Notes under the pieces: generated by a model
Seen by the model: only the letters and a program-made list of their open reading frames with translations
Told to the model about the DNA's origin: nothing
Databases searched by the model: none
Shown here: in pieces, positions 55,884-60,760 of the stretch
Position numbering within the stretch: position 1 is the stretch's first letter
How the letters are laid out: each line of letters starts with the position of its first letter
Assembly: GCA_017539215.1 (NCBI GenBank)
Contig: JAFYHI010000032.1
Coordinates: forward strand, 1-60,760
From: Clostridia bacterium
Lineage (GTDB): Bacteria > Bacillota > Clostridia > Christensenellales > CAG-138
Length of the DNA: 60,760 nt
Direction of reading: 5' to 3'
Program-made: the position numbers and the translations under genes

Positions 55884-56954
55884 ATGTTTAGATCAGAACG
55901 CTCTGCGCGTATTTTGCGCGCCTGCTGCCTTGTTTTGGCATTGCTTTTTACTCTGTCCTGCGCTGCCTGCAGGGGCGACAGCGGTGAAAAAGTCGCCGCC
56001 GCCGACCCGGCCGGCGCGTCGGAGACCGCCCTCGCCTCGGCCGAACCGGACGCTTCTCAGACCGAAGCCGTGACCGAGGAGCCCACGGCGGAACCCACCG
56101 AGGAACCGACCGAGGAGCCGACTGCGGAGCCCACCGAGGAGCCGACTGAGGAGCCTACCGAGGAGCCCACGGCTGAGCCTACCAAGACTCCCAAGCCCAC
56201 GAATACTCCCACGCCCAAGCCGACGAGGACGCCGAAGCCCACGAACACGCCCAAGCCGACGAGGACGCCGAAGCCCACGGCAACTCCCACGCCCAAGCCG
56301 ACGAGGACGCCGAAGCCCACGGCAGCTCCCACGCCCAAGCCCGACCCGCACGGGTTCCCGCTTCCCGACGGCAGCCATAAATACTTCCTTTATTACGAGA
56401 AGGGCTCATTTACCCTGACCATTTACAAGGTGGGCAGCGACGGCTTCTACTCCAAGGTGGTTGCAAGGTACCGCACCTCGCATGGCGGCAACAAGACCCC
56501 GACGGGCGTTTTCACCCTCTCCAACAGGGAAAAGTGGCATACCTTCGGCAGCACCGGCTATGCGCGCTTTGCGCTTAAATACGCCTCCGGCGTGTACATG
56601 CACGGGCCGCTTTACTACACGAAGAACATATTCAATATCAATCCCAGGTACTACGACGGCGATCACTATATCGGCGGCGCCAACAGCGGCGGCTGCCTCA
56701 GGATGGTCGTCAAGGCCATCAGGTGGATATACGAGAAGTGTCCCGACGGCACCAAGCTGAAGATAGTCAACGGCAGTCCCTTGGGCAGCTCGTCCGACCC
56801 CGTGCCTCCCAGGAACGGCCATAATTACGACCCGACGGACGAGGAGGCGCTGGCTCAGCTCACGCCCGTGCCCACCGCATCGCCCACGGCGGCTCCCACT
56901 TCGGCTCCCACGACCGAGCCCACGGAGCCCACGGAGCCCACCGAAGCGCCGTAA
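55884..56954 (+). CDS. L,D-transpeptidase with proline/threonine-rich wall linker
   Basis: A 356-residue exported enzyme that forms 3-3 crosslinks in peptidoglycan or attaches proteins to it. A signal/lipobox region (LVLALLFTLSCAAC) lies near residues 16-29; the cysteine could be lipidated. Then comes an EEPT-type repeat, followed by TPKPT repeats, to about residue 153. The YkuD domain (about 160-288) has TPTGVFTLSN, the histidine in YMHGPLY and the active cysteine in SGGCLRM. A short Pro/Thr tail closes the protein. AAAGGA lies about 11 bases before the ATG. Confidence 0.92.
   Translation: MFRSERSARILRACCLVLALLFTLSCAACRGDSGEKVAAADPAGASETALASAEPDASQTEAVTEEPTAEPTEEPTEEPTAEPTEEPTEEPTEEPTAEPTKTPKPTNTPTPKPTRTPKPTNTPKPTRTPKPTATPTPKPTRTPKPTAAPTPKPDPHGFPLPDGSHKYFLYYEKGSFTLTIYKVGSDGFYSKVVARYRTSHGGNKTPTGVFTLSNREKWHTFGSTGYARFALKYASGVYMHGPLYYTKNIFNINPRYYDGDHYIGGANSGGCLRMVVKAIRWIYEKCPDGTKLKIVNGSPLGSSSDPVPPRNGHNYDPTDEEALAQLTPVPTASPTAAPTSAPTTEPTEPTEPTEAP
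56214..56321 (+). repeat. Three exact 30-bp repeats inside the linker coding region
   Basis: The same 30 bases occur at 56214-56243, 56250-56279 and 56292-56321, in frame, coding for the PKPTRTPKPT unit. Exact identity at DNA level means recent duplication and a likely length-variable linker. Confidence 0.85.
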
Positions 56955-56979
56955 AAAATCGCAAATACAGCCCCCACGG

Positions 56980-57008
56980 TTGAAAAAGCCGCGCGGGGCT
57001 GTTATAAT
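56980..57008 (+). promoter_or_regulatory. Promoter of the DIP1984 gene
   Basis: -35 TTGAAA (56980-56985) and -10 TATAAT (57003-57008), 17-base spacer. It lies within a 7-bp inverted repeat (CAGCCCC 56968-56974 with GGGGCTG 56995-57001) that may also end the transpeptidase transcript. Confidence 0.8.
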
Positions 57009-57054
57009 ATCGGGGAAATGAATCGGCAAAGCAGCCGGGAAAGGTTGGCAGAAT

Positions 57055-57507
57055 ATGAAATTGGCTGAAGCATTGCAGGAGCGCTCCGACCTCAACAGGA
57101 GGATCGAGCAGCTTCGTCACCGCCTTACGATGAACGCCACCGTGCAGGAGGGCGAGAAGCCCGCCGAGGATCCGATGGAGCTTGTCGCGGAGCTTGACGC
57201 GTGCGCCGCAAGACTTGAGGAACTGATGGCGCGCATAAATCGCACCAACTCCGAAACGCGGATCGAGGGGCGGACGCTTACCGAGCTTATCGCAAAGCGC
57301 GACGCGCTCACCGTTAAGCTCAACGCTTACCGCGACCTTGTTTCAAATGCGTCCAACGTGGTCAGCCGCGCCACGCGCAGCGAGATCAAGATACTGCCCG
57401 CCGTCAACGTGAAGAAGCTTCAAAAGCAGGTCGACGACATGAGCAGGGACCTGAGGCTCACCGACAACGCCATACAGCAGGCGAACTGGACGAGCGATCT
57501 TATCTGA
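57055..57507 (+). CDS. DIP1984 family protein
   Basis: A 150-residue helical protein of the DIP1984 family: MKLAEALQERSDLNRRIEQL at the start, VQEGEKPAEDP, INRTNSETRIEGRTLTE, SRATRSEIKILPAVNVKKLQ and the end IQQANWTSDLI. It is mostly coiled coil in prediction. The function of the family is unknown; some members were named septicolysin-like without proof. AAAGG lies ten bases before the ATG. The folded RNA candidate at 57521-57690 begins 13 bases after its stop codon. Confidence 0.9.
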   Translation: MKLAEALQERSDLNRRIEQLRHRLTMNATVQEGEKPAEDPMELVAELDACAARLEELMARINRTNSETRIEGRTLTELIAKRDALTVKLNAYRDLVSNASNVVSRATRSEIKILPAVNVKKLQKQVDDMSRDLRLTDNAIQQANWTSDLI

Positions 57508-57520
57508 ATAAACAGAGGTA

Positions 57521-57690
57521 TCTTTTGCGGGGCGAGCGTCAAGCCTCTTCGAGACGGAGGTGAAAAACTGTCTCAACTATGGATCCCGCGAGGGGCCGCG
57601 AAGCCGATCGTAATGCCCGGACAAAGCATACAGGCATTGTTACACACCGAGAGGATCTATAACGCATCACCGGACGCTGACCGCAAAAGA
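57521..57690 (+). ncRNA. Strongly folded candidate RNA, unassigned
   Basis: A 170-base region closes on itself. A 10-bp perfect stem joins 57521-57530 to 57681-57690. After a small internal loop a 6-bp stem joins 57535-57540 to 57673-57678. Inside are a GAGAC/GTCTC hairpin (57551-57555 with 57570-57574), a 9-bp stem (57578-57586 with 57653-57661, one G-U), a CGCG/CGCG hairpin (57587-57600) and AATGCC/GGCATT (57612-57617 with 57633-57638). The G-U pair is allowed only on the plus strand. No protein frame fits. It lies after the DIP1984 gene, before a converging terminator. It does not match any riboswitch, 6S, SRP, tmRNA or RNase P core that I know. Confidence 0.6.
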
Positions 57691-57718
57691 GAGGGCGGGA
57701 ATGGGGAAATAAAAATAT

Positions 57719-57750
57719 AACGGGCGGCAAGCACAGCCTTGCCGCCCGTT
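57719..57750 (-). terminator. Terminator after the DUF362 gene
   Basis: A perfect 13-bp stem (57719-57731 with 57738-57750); on the minus strand ATATTTTTATTT follows. Confidence 0.85.
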
Positions 57751-57788
57751 CACTTCTGAAGCCTTTCCGTCTGCACGGCGCGGCGTTT

Positions 57789-58943
57789 TTATTTTTGCAG
57801 CAGCCTCACTATCCACGACCTGTGCACAAGCATTGCCGCCTCGGGGCAGAACTCCTGACAGCAGAAGCAGCGTATGCACTTTTTGCGGTCTATGCGCGGG
57901 GTCTTTTTGCCGCGCGTCGGGCGCATCTCTATGGCCTTTGCGGGGCACAGACGCATGCACTTGCCGCAGGAGATGCACCTATTCGGCACGGGCTTGGGGC
58001 GCTGTTCAAGCGCTTTCTGCACTATGCCGCCAACGAAATCAAAGCGCGAGCCCTTCAAAAACGAAATCGACTGCCGCGGCACCGAGGCAAAGTCCGCGAC
58101 TCTTACGGCCTCCGGGTCGCCGTAAAGGGCTATATCCTTAAGCTCCCCGCACAGCCCGCGCCGCCTTGCTGCGGCAAGCGTCGGCACGCCCCTTTCGTCA
58201 AGGGCTATGAGCCGCGCCGCGACCGCGTCCGCCTCGTATGGCGTCAGGGCCGCTATCACCGCGCCGATATGCCTTGGCGTGCCCGCGGTGGGGCCGTTGC
58301 CCTCCATGCCGTCGACCGCGTCTATCAGCGAAAGACGGGGCCTGAAATGCTCGTTTATATCCACAAGCATATCGGCAAAGTCGTCCACCTCGGGATAAAG
58401 GTAATGCGTTTCGGGCTTGATAAGGCCCGGTATCACGCCGTACATATTCTTGACGGCGGCGCTCATGCCCACCATGCCGTGCGCCTTAAGCTTTGCAAAG
58501 TCTATTATCGCGTCGCAGTCGTCAAGGTAATCGGTGTAGGTCAGCCGCTTCATGGCCGCGCCGTCAATGCTCACGGTGTGCGAGGCGGTGTTGAGGTTCA
58601 GCTTTGCCCCGACTTTTTCGGCCTCCGTCATGCCCGTCACGCGGTAGTTGTGCTCGAGCGAGGCGGGGGTAAACACGCCCCCCGGGCTGTCGCCCACGGT
58701 CACGGCCGCCCCGCGCTCGGTCAGCATCCGCGTCAGCGCCGCAACAAGGCTCGGGTGCGTGGTGGCGCAGGCCGACGGCGGCAGGGGCGCTACAAGATTC
58801 GCCTTTATGACTATCCGCATGCCGGGCCGCACGAAACCGAGCCCGTCAATCGCGCCTATCGCGCGGGCGAGCGCCGCCCCGGCCTCGGAGTAATCGGCGC
58901 AGGGAACTACCGCACAGGTGTATTTTTCAGCCGTTTCCGCCAT
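57789..58943 (-). CDS. DUF362 protein with two 4Fe-4S clusters
   Basis: A 384-residue iron-sulfur protein. The N-terminal DUF362 domain (about 1-290) shows VIKANLVAPLPPSACATTHP and VGDSPGGVF, and FAKLKAHGMVGMSAAVKNM near the middle. The C-terminal bacterial ferredoxin part has two CxxCxxCxxxCP clusters: CISCGKCMRLCP and CIRCFCCQEFCP. Its reaction is unknown; electron transfer to a DUF362-bound substrate is likely. The ATG at 58943 is nine bases after the TetR stop and lacks a ribosome site, so it is probably translated by coupling. Confidence 0.9.
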   Translation of the reverse strand: MAETAEKYTCAVVPCADYSEAGAALARAIGAIDGLGFVRPGMRIVIKANLVAPLPPSACATTHPSLVAALTRMLTERGAAVTVGDSPGGVFTPASLEHNYRVTGMTEAEKVGAKLNLNTASHTVSIDGAAMKRLTYTDYLDDCDAIIDFAKLKAHGMVGMSAAVKNMYGVIPGLIKPETHYLYPEVDDFADMLVDINEHFRPRLSLIDAVDGMEGNGPTAGTPRHIGAVIAALTPYEADAVAARLIALDERGVPTLAAARRRGLCGELKDIALYGDPEAVRVADFASVPRQSISFLKGSRFDFVGGIVQKALEQRPKPVPNRCISCGKCMRLCPAKAIEMRPTRGKKTPRIDRKKCIRCFCCQEFCPEAAMLVHRSWIVRLLQK

Positions 58944-58952
58944 AAAACCGCG

Positions 58953-59486
58953 TCAGCCGAGTATCAGCGCGGCGAACGCCTCCTTCATATAGTCCACGTC
59001 GGCGTTGAGCCCCGCAAGCCCGCACAGGAACGGCAGCACGGCGGAGAGCATACGCTTCATCCTTGCAGCGGCTTCGGCGGGCAGGCGCAGCGCGCCCACC
59101 TCGATTATCACGTTCCACTCGCCCATGGCGCGGTCTATCGTCTGTTCCAGCGCGGTGTCGGGCTCGACGGCGTTGTTCAGCGCCATAAATACGCGCAGCG
59201 CGTTTCCGGCCGTAAATGCGTCGCACAGGCCGTTCAGGGCCTCCTCGGGGTCGCCGGCCTCGCGCACGGTGTCCACCCACGCCATAAGCCTGCCGCTAAT
59301 GCCCTTTACGCAGCGCTCGGCGGCGGCGTTCACAAGCTCGTCTTTAGTGGGAAAATAGTAGTAAAGCGTGCCCTTGCTCATATCAAGGCGCTTTGCGATG
59401 TCTCCAAGGCTCGCGCCGTAAACGCCCCTTTCGGCAAACAGCTCCGACGCGGCCTGCAGAATGGCTTCAAAGGTTTGGTCTTTCAT
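58953..59486 (-). CDS. TetR family transcriptional regulator
   Basis: A 177-residue repressor. The N-terminal helix-turn-helix has ILQAASELFAERGVYGASL, DIAKRLDMSKGTLYYYFPTKD and the ELVNAA helix. The C-terminal ligand domain (about 60-177) is not recognisable to a family. AAAGGGGG lies five bases before the ATG at 59486. It is upstream of and coupled to the DUF362 gene and may control it and itself through the inverted repeat at 59513-59531. Confidence 0.92.
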   Translation of the reverse strand: MKDQTFEAILQAASELFAERGVYGASLGDIAKRLDMSKGTLYYYFPTKDELVNAAAERCVKGISGRLMAWVDTVREAGDPEEALNGLCDAFTAGNALRVFMALNNAVEPDTALEQTIDRAMGEWNVIIEVGALRLPAEAAARMKRMLSAVLPFLCGLAGLNADVDYMKEAFAALILG

Positions 59487-59512
59487 GCCGGCCCCCTTTC
59501 AAACGTCTTTAT

Positions 59513-59531
59513 CGGATTATATCAGAATCCG
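59513..59531 (-). promoter_or_regulatory. Likely TetR operator over the -10 box
   Basis: CGGATT (59513-59518) and AATCCG (59526-59531) are an inverted repeat seven bases apart; it covers TATAAT on the minus strand (59516-59521). The -35 region is weak. Confidence 0.55.
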
Positions 59532-59577
59532 GCTCAAAATAAAAGTCCTGAGGCAAAAATCGCGCATATAATGGAAT

Positions 59578-60459
59578 ATGAGCAGTTGGTATAAAAGAAT
59601 GGCGCTGGCGGGCCGTGTGCGAGGCAGCGCACTGATATGGGAGAACGGCGGAAAAACGCAGGTCGAGTTCAGCCTGCAGGGGGCGAGAGGACGCTATACG
59701 GCGATAGCCGCGGGAAGGAGCGGCATTGAAACGGCGGAGCTGATTAACGGCCGTGCGGCGTTTTCGGCAAAAGGGATATGCGGGCTGGCCCTTGCGCAGG
59801 AGGGACGGCTTGCGGCGGTGGGTTTTTCCGCCCCGTGCAAGGGCGACCGCGAAACGCTTACAGCCCGTATGCGCCTGCTTGCGGCAGAGAGCTTTGACGC
59901 CGAAAAGTATCCGCAGAGCGCATCCTTGCCCGCCCGGGCGGAGGCCGGGCAGCCCGCACAGCCGATCGCCGCGGAGAACGGAGGCGTGACGGGCGGCGGT
60001 GCAGCCGCGGCCCGTCGCCCTGCACGGGATGAGGCGGCGAAGGAGGCGGCTCCGCAGACCGAAAAAAGCGAAGAAAGCCGCTCAGAGCCGCGCATGGGCC
60101 GTCAGACGGGCTTTGGAACGTCGCCGGTGACGCTTGGCATATTGGAGCAGGCAAAGCGCCTGTATGGCATGCTGTACCCCGGGCAAACGCGGGAAGCGCA
60201 TATTGAGCCGCGTGAGCGGCCGCGGACAGAAGCATTGCTGGAAAGCGGAGGCATGCGCCGCATCGGGAACCCGTTTCCGGCAAGCTTTCCCGGATGGGAG
60301 TGGTTTGAAACGCCCGAGGGCACGCTTGAAGGCAGGCAGAGCCCGGACGGCGTGCGAAGGGCCGCGGCGTATCCGCTGGCGGCAGGCGGGCGCATCAGGG
60401 GACGGGGACGGACGATCGCCGCAGGGAACGGGCGGCGGTACTACGTTGAGCTGCTGTAA
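59578..60459 (+). CDS. Unrecognised protein
   Basis: A 293-residue protein with no signal peptide or membrane segment. The N-terminal part (about 1-95) is sheet-like with ISALIWENGG-type strands and GFSAPCKGDRETLTARM at its end. The middle (about 110-180) is Ala/Glu/Pro-rich and probably unstructured. The last third has LGILEQAKRLYGMLYPG and NPFPASFPGWEWFETPEG, then YPLAAGGRIRG and a basic end. It was not matched to a family. TATAAT at 59567-59572 is five bases before the ATG, with no ribosome site, so it may be leaderless, although the -35 box is poor. Confidence 0.6.
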   Translation: MSSWYKRMALAGRVRGSALIWENGGKTQVEFSLQGARGRYTAIAAGRSGIETAELINGRAAFSAKGICGLALAQEGRLAAVGFSAPCKGDRETLTARMRLLAAESFDAEKYPQSASLPARAEAGQPAQPIAAENGGVTGGGAAAARRPARDEAAKEAAPQTEKSEESRSEPRMGRQTGFGTSPVTLGILEQAKRLYGMLYPGQTREAHIEPRERPRTEALLESGGMRRIGNPFPASFPGWEWFETPEGTLEGRQSPDGVRRAAAYPLAAGGRIRGRGRTIAAGNGRRYYVELL

Positions 60460-60523
60460 AAGTGCTTTGAAACGGGGAAAAAGGGAGGCCGAAAAAATAT
60501 TTTCGATTTTTTGAATTTAGGGG

Positions 60524-60552
60524 TTGACAATGGGCCGCCGTTCGTGTAGAAT
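60524..60552 (+). promoter_or_regulatory. Promoter of the tRNA cluster
   Basis: -35 TTGACA (60524-60529) and -10 TAGAAT (60547-60552), 17-base spacer, about 25 bases before the first tRNA. Confidence 0.85.
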
Positions 60553-60576
60553 ATTCAAGCCGTGTGAAGCGGCTTA

Positions 60577-60652
60577 GGAAGCATAGCTCAGCTGGGAGAG
60601 CACCTGCCTTACAAGCAGGGGGTCATAGGTTCGAGCCCTATTGTTTCCACCA
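60577..60652 (+). tRNA. tRNA-Val (anticodon TAC)
   Basis: A 76-base cloverleaf with encoded CCA: acceptor GGAAGCA/TGTTTCC, D arm AGCTCAGCTGGGAGAGC, anticodon loop CTTACAA, T loop TTCGAGC. Confidence 0.96.
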
Positions 60653-60655
60653 TTC

Positions 60656-60732
60656 GGCCCGGTAGTTCAGTTGGTTAGAATGCCAGCCTGTCACGCTGGA
60701 GGTCAGGGGTTCGAGCCCCCTTCGGGTCGCCA
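60656..60732 (+). tRNA. tRNA-Asp (anticodon GTC)
   Basis: A 77-base cloverleaf with encoded CCA: acceptor GGCCCGG/TCGGGTC, anticodon loop CTGTCAC, discriminator base G as usual for tRNA-Asp. It starts three bases after tRNA-Val. Confidence 0.96.
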
Positions 60733-60737
60733 TATTT

Positions 60738-60760
60738 GCCTCGGTAGCTCAGTAGGTAGA
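60738..60760 (+). tRNA. Third tRNA of the cluster, cut by the window end
   Basis: GCCTCGG then TAGCTCAGTAGGTAGA is the acceptor and D arm of another tRNA. The anticodon is outside the window; tRNA-Phe often follows Val-Asp in Clostridia, but this is a guess. Confidence 0.8.

Overview
The window looks like a chromosomal segment of an anaerobic, gut-type member of the Clostridia (Bacillota), moderately GC-rich. The evidence is Shine-Dalgarno sites of the AGGAGG type, sigma-A promoters (TTGACA-17-TATAAT) before most operons, a SAM-I riboswitch before metK, BMP-family nucleoside transport, DUF5685/J-protein and DIP1984 genes, an OhrR/glutathione peroxidase pair, and a dockerin-bearing leucine-rich-repeat protein. 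This placement is inferred from gene families, not from a search. No prophage, insertion sequence or CRISPR array was seen.

Layout. 1-8.3 kb: purine salvage (an orotate-PRTase-like protein, xpt, guaA) with an MFS exporter, then an ECF sigma/anti-sigma pair, a helical LEA-like protein and a cell-wall carboxypeptidase. 8.3-12.5 kb: a compact, more A+T-rich restriction-modification island inserted in the 3' end of a tRNA-Lys gene. It is bounded by 21-bp direct repeats and holds a nuclease-methyltransferase fusion, a two-domain specificity subunit and a 59-residue ribbon-helix-helix protein. Its promoter is covered by a perfect 11-bp inverted repeat, and no integrase is present. 12.5-20.7 kb: a DUF975 membrane protein, M18 aminopeptidase, a four-gene alaS operon (short AlaRS, a DUF695/RraB-like protein, two ATP-grasp ligases), and ybaB-recR. 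20.7-30.3 kb: lipoproteins, the LRR-dockerin protein, metK with its riboswitch, and the DUF5685/J-protein/membrane-protein operon. 30.4-36.8 kb: a complete nucleoside ABC uptake system followed by thymidine kinase and a deoxyribosyltransferase-like protein, forming a nucleoside salvage block. 36.8-43.7 kb: a second ECF sigma/anti-sigma pair with a likely autoregulated promoter, a DUF4143 ATPase, lgt, dnaA without dnaN, and ohrR-gpx. 43.7-53.2 kb: a CofE-like ligase, addB without addA, an NlpC/P60 hydrolase, a DUF1015 protein and a TldD/TldE pair. 53.3-60.8 kb: zinc-ribbon and small membrane proteins, an ion-transporter-superfamily permease, an L,D-transpeptidase, DIP1984, a strongly folded candidate RNA (57521-57690), TetR with a DUF362 ferredoxin-like protein, an unrecognised protein, and the start of a tRNA cluster (Val, Asp, a third cut by the window end).

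How it fits together. Salvage is a recurring theme: nucleosides enter through the ABC system and are processed by Tdk and the NDT-like enzyme, while xanthine is turned into XMP by Xpt and then GMP by GuaA. Envelope maintenance is another: lgt, several lipoproteins, the M15 carboxypeptidase, the L,D-transpeptidase and NlpC/P60, two of them with proline/threonine-rich wall-spanning linkers. The most notable items are the minimal tRNA-Lys restriction island with its putative regulator/operator pair, the folded RNA after the DIP1984 gene, and two or three genes whose start codon sits where transcription should begin (leaderless mRNAs).
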